Origin: Chloroflexota bacterium
Lineage (GTDB): Bacteria; Chloroflexota; Anaerolineae; CG2-30-64-16
Length of the DNA stretch: 56,872 bases
NCBI GenBank assembly: GCA_026389845.1
Contig: JAPLHB010000043.1
Location: forward strand, 1-56,872
Direction: 5' to 3'
Part shown: positions 17,778 to 25,502 of the stretch, piece by piece
Layout: every line of letters starts with the position of its first letter
Numbering within the stretch: the stretch's first letter is position 1
Translations under genes and position numbers: made by a program
The notes under the pieces: generated by a model
Databases searched by the model: none
Told to the model about the DNA's origin: nothing
What the model saw: the letters and a program-made list of their open reading frames with translations, nothing else

Positions 17778-18920
17778 ATGCATGATGTGGTCGTTGTCGG
17801 CGCTGGACCAGCAGGGAGTGTAGCAGCGGCTGTCCTGGCAAGAGAGGGCCTGCAGGTATTACTGCTGGACAAAGCGCAGTTTCCTCGGGACAAACCGTGC
17901 GGTGATGGCGTAGGGTCGAATAGCCTTAGGCTTCTGGCCGAATTGGGCCTCAGCCTTGAATCGAAAGTACAGGGGATCACCTGTTGCAGTGGAATAAGGG
18001 CATTCTCTTCGAAAGGTGATGTTTTCGAGGGACATTTTCCCCAGCTAAATGGTTCCCATCGCCACGGCTATATTGTTCCGAGGAGGGAGTTCGATCATGT
18101 TCTAAGGGAGTTTGCGCTTCAGCAAGGGGCCAGGTTCGAGTGTCTGCGAGTCACAGGACCGATTGTAGAGGATGGAACAGTTCACGGTGTTCTGAGCACT
18201 CAAGACGGCAGAATCGTGACACATCAGGCAAGAATAACCATAGCAGCGGATGGCGCCAACTCCGTCATGGCCGAATTTCTACACCCGAAGAAGTTGCCTC
18301 CTCGCTACTATGGCATAGCAATGCGAGCGTATTTCGACGGGGTGCATGATCTCGATCAATACGTTGAGCTCTATTTTGACCAGACAGCGCTTCCGGGGTA
18401 CGGTTGGCTTTTTCCGATCGGCAACGGTATGGCGAACGTAGGCATCGGTCTGCGACTCGATGTCGCGCGCCGGAACAGAAGCCACCTCCTGCAGGCATTC
18501 GACGAGTTTGTCAACGACCCGCGGTTGGTAGGGAGGCTCTCACATGCCACGCTGATGGGCAGAGCAAACGGCTGGCTATTGCCCTTTGCCTCGCAGAGAC
18601 GGCCCAGGGCGTGCGCTGGCATGATGCTGGTGGGGGATGCGGGTGCATTTGTCAGTCCTCTGACCGGGAGTGGCATTTACAATGCAATGGAGACCGGCCG
18701 GATCGCAGCGCAAATAGCGGCAAAAGCAATCCAGGCGAATGACTGTTCCCTCAATGAGTTGCGCAAGTATGAGGTCAAATGGCAGGAAGTGCTTGGCAAG
18801 AGGTTCCGGACCGAGGCGACGCTGCAGATGTTGCTCGGTTGGCCTGGCATTCTGGATTTACTCATCCGGCAGATGAAGCGTAGCGAGAAGCTAGCAAGCT
18901 TCGTGCTGGATGTACTCTAG
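17778..18920 (+). CDS. FAD-dependent oxidoreductase of the geranylgeranyl reductase family
   Basis: Members of this family reduce double bonds of geranylgeranyl chains in archaeal lipids, chlorophyll or quinones, or act on related isoprenoids. The N-terminal FAD-binding fold is VVVGAGPAGSVAAAVL (residues about 5-20), and the PCGDG motif at about residue 41 is typical of the geranylgeranyl reductase subgroup. The second FAD motif is MLVGDAGAFVSPLTGSGI (about 284-301). The length of 380 is normal. GAGGG lies 6 bases before the ATG. It is followed by a cdsA fragment and a UbiA-type prenyltransferase on the same strand, which points to prenyl-lipid saturation. The exact substrate cannot be read from sequence. 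Confidence 0.85.
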   Translation: MHDVVVVGAGPAGSVAAAVLAREGLQVLLLDKAQFPRDKPCGDGVGSNSLRLLAELGLSLESKVQGITCCSGIRAFSSKGDVFEGHFPQLNGSHRHGYIVPRREFDHVLREFALQQGARFECLRVTGPIVEDGTVHGVLSTQDGRIVTHQARITIAADGANSVMAEFLHPKKLPPRYYGIAMRAYFDGVHDLDQYVELYFDQTALPGYGWLFPIGNGMANVGIGLRLDVARRNRSHLLQAFDEFVNDPRLVGRLSHATLMGRANGWLLPFASQRRPRACAGMMLVGDAGAFVSPLTGSGIYNAMETGRIAAQIAAKAIQANDCSLNELRKYEVKWQEVLGKRFRTEATLQMLLGWPGILDLLIRQMKRSEKLASFVLDVL

Positions 18921-19143
18921 CAAAGGACCACGGTGCGTCTTGCATTTTGGGGTCATCGGGGTTATCCTGGGAGTGCTGGCACAGGTAGGAGATCTGGTCG
19001 AGTCCGCATTCAAGCGCTGCGCCGGGGTGAAGGACGCGGGCAAGCTGTTGCCCCTGCAGGGCGGTATTCTTGATAGAATAGATGGTCTGCTGTTCACAGC
19101 ATCAACGCCGTACTACTACGCTCGCCTGGTCATGCTGCGTTAG
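18910..19143 (+). pseudogene. cdsA: C-terminal fragment of a CdsA/CarS-type CDP-lipid synthase
   Basis: The 77-residue frame contains almost the whole C-terminal signature of phosphatidate (or archaeal CDP-archaeol) cytidylyltransferase: SAFKRCAGVKDAGKLLPLQG followed by GILDRID. The usual His of the P-x-HGG element is Gln here. Full-length enzymes have 170-280 residues with several membrane helices; here all of that is missing, because the upstream DNA is the oxidoreductase gene, whose stop overlaps this frame by 11 bases. It is most simply a remnant left by a deletion. A short functional protein is unlikely. Its position between two prenyl-lipid genes supports a former phospholipid-assembly cluster. 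Confidence 0.72.
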
Positions 19144-19157
19144 CGAGAGACGATATC

Positions 19158-20012
19158 ATGTCATATGCTCCTTTCATTCGCATCACCCGTCCGGCCAATT
19201 GCTTGGGCGTGGGAATTCTAGCCCTGGCATCCTGCATCGTGGCCGGCGCCGGGACAGGCATGTGGAGTTCCATCATCCTGGCAGTCTCTGGATGTGCCAT
19301 CATGGTGGCCGGCGGAAACACCCTGAATGACGCATTCGACCTGCAAGTAGATAAAATCGTCCACAAGGAACGTGTCTTGCCAAAAGGGGAGATGACCACG
19401 AGCGCGGCCAGAGTTTATGCTCTGGCGCTGATGATTGGCTCGCCAGTTCTCTTTCTCTTCGTCAACCGCCTGGCGTTCCTGAGCGCTGCTGCATCGGCAC
19501 TGCTGCTGTTCTTCTACTCATGGAAGTTGAAGAACGCCAGTGGCATACTCGGCAATCTTGCGACTGCCCTGCTGACCAGCAACAGCGTGCTAATCGGCGG
19601 GCTAGTGATGGGCAACGTCGCTGCTGTCATCCCGCTCGTGTTCTGCGTGTTTTTCGCTACCTTGTCTCGCGAAATCGTCAAGGATATCGAGGACTTACCC
19701 GGGGACAGTGTGGCGCGGATACGAACTCTGCCTATGCTTGTTGGACACCAGAGGGCCGGTCAGATAGCCGCGCTCCTTGCATGTCTATGCGTCTTGACAG
19801 CTTATCTCCCCTATTATTACGTTATGTATGGCAGATTCTACCTGGTCGCGGTGACGGTAGTCAACGCAGGCATGCTGTTCGCGGCTGGCCGCCTGGTATT
19901 GAAGGGCAGCGAAGGGATTCGCATGACTCAAAAATTCATGAAAGCGGAGATGTTCCTCTACGTCCTGCTGTTTCTGTCGGCCGCGGTGCTCCGCGTGACT
20001 CGTGGCGTGTGA
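19158..20012 (+). CDS. UbiA-family prenyltransferase, closest in pattern to digeranylgeranylglyceryl-phosphate synthase
   Basis: UbiA enzymes are integral membrane proteins that move a prenyl chain from a diphosphate onto an acceptor. Both Asp-rich motifs are present: NDAFDLQVD (N57, D58, D61, D65) and REIVKDIEDLPGD (D176, D179, D183). The second motif, with a preceding Arg-Glu and a following Gly-Asp, resembles the archaeal-type DGGGP synthase subgroup more than UbiA or MenA. About eight or nine hydrophobic helices cover the 284 residues. It follows the cdsA fragment by 14 bases. The IS4 element lies 23 bases after its stop. The acceptor (glycerol lipid, quinone ring or other) is not proven. 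Confidence 0.87.
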   Translation: MSYAPFIRITRPANCLGVGILALASCIVAGAGTGMWSSIILAVSGCAIMVAGGNTLNDAFDLQVDKIVHKERVLPKGEMTTSAARVYALALMIGSPVLFLFVNRLAFLSAAASALLLFFYSWKLKNASGILGNLATALLTSNSVLIGGLVMGNVAAVIPLVFCVFFATLSREIVKDIEDLPGDSVARIRTLPMLVGHQRAGQIAALLACLCVLTAYLPYYYVMYGRFYLVAVTVVNAGMLFAAGRLVLKGSEGIRMTQKFMKAEMFLYVLLFLSAAVLRVTRGV

Positions 20013-20035
20013 TCGGCATGAATGTCTGTCCATAT

Positions 20036-21303
20036 CCTGATTGTCTGACAGAAGTTAGGTAAAGAAGCGCACCTTGAACGATAGCCCTGGCTCGAAGGCC
20101 TTGCGGATTGAAGCGACGGCCGGTTCTGGATCGGGTTCGCTGTTCAGATCGAGCCAGGTAGGTAGCTTGAGGCGCTGCGCCAAGCACTGCCGCAGGAAGT
20201 GCCAACCGATGCGCAGATAACTCAGCCCTCGCAGCCAATGGCCATCCACGGTGCGCCGTAGTTCCAGGGCCACCGCCTCGCCCCCCCACGCGGTTAAGAT
20301 CAGGATCGCGATGGCCAGCACCAGCGCCAAGCGGCTGAGGGCGGCGGCATCATCGAGTTCACTGGTTTCGAGTTGGAAGTTGGCGCTCTTCTCGTCCAAA
20401 AACAGTTCTTCCGTATCGAAACGCAGGCCGTACTCATCAAAGGTGGTGAGATTCGTCGGTTCATCACTGACCACATACCACGGATCATTGGGACTGGTGC
20501 TGGGACAGGCCAGCGCCAGATGGACGGGCCCGAACTGGCGCTTCGTGAGCAGCACCTTGTGATAGAAATGGGCCTGGCCGACGGCCGGACATAAGCGGCG
20601 CAGGTAGGTCCCATGCCCATGCCGGTAGACCCAGGTCCGGCCCTTGAGGCGCACGCGAAAGTGCCAGCCGAGCGCACCGACGGCGCGCAACAAGCGCAGG
20701 TTGGCGAAGCCGCGATCCCCCAGAAAGACCACGTTGGCCCCGACGGGCAGCAAGTGGGCGGCCTGTTGCAGCAGGGGTTCATACACGGCAAAGGCTACAC
20801 TGGCGCTCTGGCTCCGCAGGACGTGCCAGATCAGGGGTATGGCCCGCCCCCGATAGATCACGGACAGGTAGACGACCGTGAAGCGCCCCCACAGCGTCGT
20901 GGTATCCAGGGCCAGGTACAGTTTGGCCCCGCCCCAGCGCCGCAGCGCCTCGCGAATCAGGGGCGCATAGAGCCGCGCCGTATGCACCCGGACATTGGCC
21001 AGCCAACGATAGAGCCGGCGCTCCCGACTGGCTTGCTGCTCGCCCGGGCTCACGATGTGACTGGCCCAGCCCGGAATGTGGACCTTGCCGGTCAGCAACA
21101 AGCCCACCAGACACCACGTTAGGGTCTTGACCTGGCCCAGATGCGGTCGGGCATCACCCAGGGTCTGACACAGCAGCTCCATGAGCGTGCCATAGAGAAC
21201 CCAACTGTCGCCCATCGTGCGGCACCTCCCGTGCCTGGAATCACCCGGTATCTTACCGCAAATCCGGCGACAATTCAATCCTTACTTTTGTCAGACAACC
21301 AGG
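20036..21303 (-). mobile_element. Intact IS4-family insertion sequence (1268 bp) with target duplication
   Basis: The ends form an imperfect 24-bp inverted repeat (20036-20059 and 21280-21303, core TTGTCTGACARAAGTWAGG, three mismatches). TCCATAT flanks both sides (20029-20035 and 21304-21310) as a 7-bp target duplication. One full transposase gene lies inside, and its stop codon falls in the left terminal repeat. Intact ends, gene and duplication suggest a fairly recent insertion. Confidence 0.93.
20055..21278 (-). CDS. IS4-family DDE transposase (407 aa)
   Basis: The enzyme cuts and joins the ends of its element. Catalytic Asp candidates are in LALDTTTLWG and VVFLGDRGFANL, and the IS4 signature Y-(2)-R-(3)-E-(6)-K is seen exactly in YGLRFDTEELFLDEK, which supplies the third acidic residue. 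The frame is uninterrupted. The annotated start gives an N-terminus (MNCRRICGKIPGDSRHG…) close to the right terminal repeat; an internal Met at residue 22 is a possible alternative. It is transcribed against the neighbouring lipid and conflict genes. Confidence 0.93.
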   Translation of the reverse strand: MNCRRICGKIPGDSRHGRCRTMGDSWVLYGTLMELLCQTLGDARPHLGQVKTLTWCLVGLLLTGKVHIPGWASHIVSPGEQQASRERRLYRWLANVRVHTARLYAPLIREALRRWGGAKLYLALDTTTLWGRFTVVYLSVIYRGRAIPLIWHVLRSQSASVAFAVYEPLLQQAAHLLPVGANVVFLGDRGFANLRLLRAVGALGWHFRVRLKGRTWVYRHGHGTYLRRLCPAVGQAHFYHKVLLTKRQFGPVHLALACPSTSPNDPWYVVSDEPTNLTTFDEYGLRFDTEELFLDEKSANFQLETSELDDAAALSRLALVLAIAILILTAWGGEAVALELRRTVDGHWLRGLSYLRIGWHFLRQCLAQRLKLPTWLDLNSEPDPEPAVASIRKAFEPGLSFKVRFFT

Positions 21304-21624
21304 TCCATATCTGAAAACATGATCTTGTGAGGCAACTGGAACAACGATGCCGAGCCACAACTGCTATAACTATTGGAGCCTGGGCTGCTGAAATAACTAC
21401 ACAGGCGAATCAGACCCTCGGGAGTACACGTCATGGCTAATGAGCTGCAACAGGTGATCGAGTATGGTACCAAGCAGGTCAATGGCTTCCTGCGGACAAG
21501 CTCAGAACATCTGATCTGAAGAAGTTAGGTCCTGAGCAATATGTCCCCATAGCGAGTTATGAAGCACAGGTGACAAGGTTCATAATCAGATAAGACGGAC
21601 CGCAATCAAAGGAAAGAGGTTACT
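21304..21624 (+). other. Intergenic region between the IS element and the conflict operon
   Basis: This 321-base stretch probably holds the promoter of the downstream operon, but no convincing -35/-10 pair is seen. A 28-codon frame with an upstream GGAG (21433-21519, beginning MANELQQVIEYG) is the only possible coding unit; it may be a leader peptide or the remnant of a gene. AT content is higher than in the left part of the window. Confidence 0.5.
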
Positions 21625-22335
21625 ATGCCACGCCAACGCATCATAAGAGTCTGTATTGATCGGTGGTTGCCCGGAGAGGAGCCATTTAGCCCATCAGTGG
21701 GTGTTGGCTTCGACAAGGGCGCATTACAGGTACAGGAGAAGTGGGAACCCGCTCAGACGCTGAAAGTGCGCTTCCTTGGGGGTGCTCCCGATGTCTGCGT
21801 CAAAATCATGGCGCACGCGCAAGAATGGTCTGGGTACGCCAATCTGAAGTTCGATTTTGGCAATCATCTGGACGCCGAGATTCGCATCAGCTTTGAACCT
21901 GGCGGCTCCTGGTCGTATATCGGGAAAGACGCACTCGGCGTCGCGTCGGACTCACCCACCATGAATCTAGGTTGGCTAGGTCCTTGGACGTCGGACGACG
22001 AAATCCACCGCGTCGTGTTACACGAGTTTGGTCATGCCATTGGCATGATTCATGAACACCAGAACCCTGACGCGAAGATCAAGTGGAACAAAGAAGCTGT
22101 CTATAAGTACTACGAAGGATATCCGAATTACTGGTCCCGTGCCGAAGTAGATCATAATCTATTCAAAGTCTACAGCGCCAATCCTGCGATCACGCAGTTC
22201 ACAGCCTTCGATAAGAACTCGATCATGGTCTATCCAATACCCAAAGAGCATACACTGGACGGCTTTTCAGTCGGCTGGAACAGCACGCTATCCTCCACAG
22301 ATAAGGCTTTTATCGCGGAATGGTATCCGTTCTAA
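21625..22335 (+). CDS. Cytoplasmic metzincin-type zinc metalloprotease (236 aa), putative effector
   Basis: The zinc site HEFGHAIGMIH (His133, Glu134, His137, His143) is followed by a Met-turn (SIMVYP, Met201), which together define a metzincin related to astacins and matrixins. The protein has no signal peptide or propeptide, unlike secreted members, so it most likely acts inside the cell. AGAGG precedes the ATG. It is the first gene of a six-gene operon and lies 18 bases before the caspase-VMAP gene. The context suggests it is a toxic effector, or a protease that activates or is activated by the other components. This role is inferred. Confidence 0.88.
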   Translation: MPRQRIIRVCIDRWLPGEEPFSPSVGVGFDKGALQVQEKWEPAQTLKVRFLGGAPDVCVKIMAHAQEWSGYANLKFDFGNHLDAEIRISFEPGGSWSYIGKDALGVASDSPTMNLGWLGPWTSDDEIHRVVLHEFGHAIGMIHEHQNPDAKIKWNKEAVYKYYEGYPNYWSRAEVDHNLFKVYSANPAITQFTAFDKNSIMVYPIPKEHTLDGFSVGWNSTLSSTDKAFIAEWYPF

Positions 22336-22353
22336 AGCGCAGAAAAGAGACAG

Positions 22354-24483
22354 ATGACGTCTTCTACCTTTGATCATGGTTATGCACTGCTAATCGGCGT
22401 GGGCAACTGTAAGGTCAAGGAATACTCGTTGTCGGTTGCCGCAAACGATATGCGCGCTTTGCAGCAATTGCTCGTTATGCCGGATTTCTGTGCCTATCCC
22501 CAAGGACAGGTTCAAGTGTTGTGCGACGAGAACGCAACACGAAAGGGAATTCTCGATAAACTGGCGTGGCTCAAACAATGCGCTGAACAAGATGCGGATG
22601 CCACTTGTATCGTGTTCTATTCCGGTCATGGTAAGTACGACTCCACCAGCGGTGCATTCTGGCTGGTTCCGCATGACTATTACCCGAACCAGCCCGAGAC
22701 GCGTCTGAAAGCAGATGACTTCCAAGTAGCCATTTCGGCGATTGCTGCCAAGCGGTTGCTCGTTTTTATTGACAGTTGTCACGCTGCGGGAATAGCGGCT
22801 CCCAAAGATGGTGCTTTCGTCGATGCGCCTCCTGACAATAGCCCGCCACCTGGTGCGTTTCTGACAAGCCTCGCACAGGGCGAGGGGCGTGTCGTCTTTG
22901 CCTCGTCGGGTGAGAGAGAAAAGTCGTATTATCCTCGTGACGGGACGTTGAGCATTTACACGAAGCACCTGCTCTTAGCTTTGCAGGGTGCTGGCAATAT
23001 ATCGGGCGACCCAGAAGTCCGGGTTGGGCACTTGATGAGTTATTTGGGCACGGCAGTCGAAAAGGATGCGATCAAGGAATGGAGGGAATCGCAGAAGCCC
23101 CGCTTCAAGTTCGACACGCAAGATTTCCCGATTGCCGTACTGCGAGGAGGCAGAGGCCTGCCCCCAGGAGGCTGGACTGACGTAGTTTCTGAAGCGCAGA
23201 ATGCCATCCGCACGATTGCGTTTTACTTGCCACCCACGATTGCGGCTAACTTCCAGGGCCCGATCTACAACTATGGGACGATGCAGCTGTTCTTCGGGAA
23301 TGCAGGCGCGTATAGAACCGGGCCGCTGCTTCCGACGATTCCTGACCGCCGGCGCGAGGTGCTCATTGAAACTGCCGGGAAAATTAAGCTTGATTATGCT
23401 TCCTGGCGCGCGCTCTATCATAATTGCCGCCCCGGCGATCCCAATCTGCTGACTGAGTTGACCCTCTCGAAGATAATCCACGATTTGTGTAGCCTGCCAT
23501 TTTGCCGGAGCATCCCGCCAATCTTCGAATTTGCAGAGCGGCTGGCGGTAGAGGTCAAGAAGATGGGCGATCAGGCCACGTATGATGAGCTGCGCGGTTG
23601 GGTTGAGGAGACGGCTGAATTGCTCGAGCTGCCCGTGACGCATCTCGAAATCGCGAACGTCAGCGAAGTGGATTCCGCCTGCGTGCAGATCGACGTCACG
23701 CCCGACACCTCCAATCATAATCATCCGCCCAGTCAATGGCTTTATCTGGTAGAGGTCACGGAGTGGCCCGGCAGGAAGAACGAGCCCAAAAAGCTGCATA
23801 CCGATGAACCCGAACTGCGGGAAGGCCCCTGGAGACTCGATCAGGTTCCTGCTCTGCTCGACCATGTCTTCGACCGCTCTGCCATTCCCGCCAGTGCGAT
23901 CCTGGAATTCATAGTCCCGCGGGAATTGCTTGTGGCCGACCTCGACCGGTGGAAGTACCAGGGCAAAAACCAAATCACCTACGGCATCCAATATCCTGTC
24001 GTAGTGCGCTTGCGTGACCGACTCGCGATGCCCGACAATGCCGATAGGCAGATGGTGTTTTCCTGGTGGCGAAAAAAGTGGGATGAATTTCATGATCACA
24101 TCCGTCATTGTGACTGCAACGCGCTGCATTGGCTCACCCCCAAAGAGGCAGACGAACTCGATGACGTCTGGATCGACTGGCAGGACGCTGAAGAACTGAC
24201 CTGTTTGGGAGTGGCTGCGCTGCCTGCTGACAAAGATGCGCTCTTTACCGCAGTGTGCGATGCGGGCATTCCCATAGCCGTATTGTCACGGCGACCGAGC
24301 GAGCCACTGCTCATCACTGCGCTAATGGGAGGCAGCTCATTGGCAGAGCTCTACGAAGTCGTGCATCAAGCTCGCCGTGCTAACCGCAAAGATGAGTCGC
24401 ACATTTCCAACCATCTCACGCTGTTGTGGGACGATCCAAAGAGAATACCGCTCAAATACCGCCGCGAAGGAGTCTTCCGATGA
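22354..24483 (+). CDS. Caspase-like peptidase fused to a VMAP-C domain (709 aa)
   Basis: Residues 8-260 are a peptidase C14 (caspase/metacaspase) domain. It starts YALLIGVGNC, and the catalytic dyad is visible as His92 in YSGHG and Cys142 in IDSCHAAG. Residues about 270-420 are a mainly helical middle domain. From about 430 to the end is a VMAP-C domain, seen in the pattern SQWLYLVEVTEWP…LEFIVPRELL…YGIQYPVVVRLRDR. VMAP proteins are the third component, with MoxR ATPases and vWA proteins, of NTP-dependent ternary conflict systems described for many bacteria. Its stop overlaps the MoxR start (ATGA), so translation is coupled. The caspase is probably the killing effector and VMAP-C the coupling module. 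Confidence 0.9.
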   Translation: MTSSTFDHGYALLIGVGNCKVKEYSLSVAANDMRALQQLLVMPDFCAYPQGQVQVLCDENATRKGILDKLAWLKQCAEQDADATCIVFYSGHGKYDSTSGAFWLVPHDYYPNQPETRLKADDFQVAISAIAAKRLLVFIDSCHAAGIAAPKDGAFVDAPPDNSPPPGAFLTSLAQGEGRVVFASSGEREKSYYPRDGTLSIYTKHLLLALQGAGNISGDPEVRVGHLMSYLGTAVEKDAIKEWRESQKPRFKFDTQDFPIAVLRGGRGLPPGGWTDVVSEAQNAIRTIAFYLPPTIAANFQGPIYNYGTMQLFFGNAGAYRTGPLLPTIPDRRREVLIETAGKIKLDYASWRALYHNCRPGDPNLLTELTLSKIIHDLCSLPFCRSIPPIFEFAERLAVEVKKMGDQATYDELRGWVEETAELLELPVTHLEIANVSEVDSACVQIDVTPDTSNHNHPPSQWLYLVEVTEWPGRKNEPKKLHTDEPELREGPWRLDQVPALLDHVFDRSAIPASAILEFIVPRELLVADLDRWKYQGKNQITYGIQYPVVVRLRDRLAMPDNADRQMVFSWWRKKWDEFHDHIRHCDCNALHWLTPKEADELDDVWIDWQDAEELTCLGVAALPADKDALFTAVCDAGIPIAVLSRRPSEPLLITALMGGSSLAELYEVVHQARRANRKDESHISNHLTLLWDDPKRIPLKYRREGVFR

Positions 24484-25502
24484 GTAAATGGCATATCTTC
24501 ACGGGCTGCGGCACGCCACACGATGACGTCGTCCGACTGCTCGAGCCGGCAAAACTCGCGCCTGCATGGCGCCGCTTCGGTGATCCGCGCCAGGTAGAAG
24601 GTGACCTGATCGATGACAAGGAACTTCAAAAGCGTTTCTCAACTTTCAAGTTTCAAGCGAGTGAAAAGGAGAGGCAGGTCGTCAATGCCGCCATCTATCT
24701 GCGCCGTCCGCTCTTGGTGACGGGCAGACCTGGCACCGGCAAGACCACGCTCGCCTATGCGATTGCCCACGAACTGCGTCTCGGTCCGGTGCTTACCTGG
24801 TCTATCACCTCGCGCGCGATCTTGCAGGATGCGCTTTACCGCTATGATGCCATTGCCCGGCTGCACGAGGTCAACCGTCGCCAACAGCGTGGAATCGAGG
24901 ATGACCCTAATATAGGCGATTTTATCCGGCTGGGACCCGTCGGCACGGCCTTGCTGCCGCGCAAGCATCCCCGTGTGCTTTTGATCGACGAGATCGACAA
25001 GAGCGACATTGATCTGCCTAATGATCTACTCCACGTTTTTGAGGAAGGGCGCTACGATATCCCTGAGCTGACGCGCCTTGCCAAGGAACGGACCAGCGTG
25101 AAAGTTTTTCCTTATGATAGCGATAACCCCGTTACGATCACTGAGGGACGCGTGGCCTGCGCGGCCTTTCCAATCGTGATCCTTACCAACAATGGCGAGC
25201 GCGAGTTCCCGGCTCCGTTTGTGCGGCGGTGTATCCGCCTCAATATTCCCGATCACGATGAGGAGAAGCTGAACCAGATAGTGGATTCCTACTTCCCTGG
25301 CTTCGAACACCCGAACACCGAGGAGCGGAGAACGTTGGTCAAGGAATTCTTCGAGCGCCGCAAGCAGGGGGACCTCGCTACCGATCAATTACTCAACGCC
25401 ATTTACCTTACCCAGTTTGGCGTTAACCTGGGCAGCGAGGAAAAGGATAAAGGGATACTCGCTGAGACGGTCTGGCAGTATCTTTCCGGTGGGGTTGTGT
25501 GA
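24480..25502 (+). CDS. MoxR-family AAA+ ATPase of the VMAP system (340 aa)
   Basis: MoxR ATPases remodel or load partner proteins, typically with a vWA protein. Walker A is GRPGTGKT (82-89), Walker B LLIDEID with Asp170 and Glu171, and the arginine-finger region FPAPFVRRCIRL follows. The ATG at 24480 is chosen because it overlaps the previous stop as ATGA and has AAGGAG upstream; a frame extending 18 codons further would overlap the VMAP gene. The stop overlaps the GTG start of the vWA gene (GTGA). This double overlap ties VMAP, MoxR and vWA production in fixed order, as expected for a three-part machine. Confidence 0.93.
   Translation: MSKWHIFTGCGTPHDDVVRLLEPAKLAPAWRRFGDPRQVEGDLIDDKELQKRFSTFKFQASEKERQVVNAAIYLRRPLLVTGRPGTGKTTLAYAIAHELRLGPVLTWSITSRAILQDALYRYDAIARLHEVNRRQQRGIEDDPNIGDFIRLGPVGTALLPRKHPRVLLIDEIDKSDIDLPNDLLHVFEEGRYDIPELTRLAKERTSVKVFPYDSDNPVTITEGRVACAAFPIVILTNNGEREFPAPFVRRCIRLNIPDHDEEKLNQIVDSYFPGFEHPNTEERRTLVKEFFERRKQGDLATDQLLNAIYLTQFGVNLGSEEKDKGILAETVWQYLSGGVV

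Noticed and set aside
18910..19143. Functional short CDP-lipid synthase
   Set aside because: The membrane helices and substrate-binding part found in the family are absent, and a conserved His is replaced. A remnant is the simpler reading.
20036..21303. The IS4 transposase as the mover of the MITE-like family
   Set aside because: Its terminal repeats (TTGTCTGACA…) do not resemble those of the MITE copies (GCAATAGCGCAAAACTCGC), and its target duplication is 7 bp, not 8.
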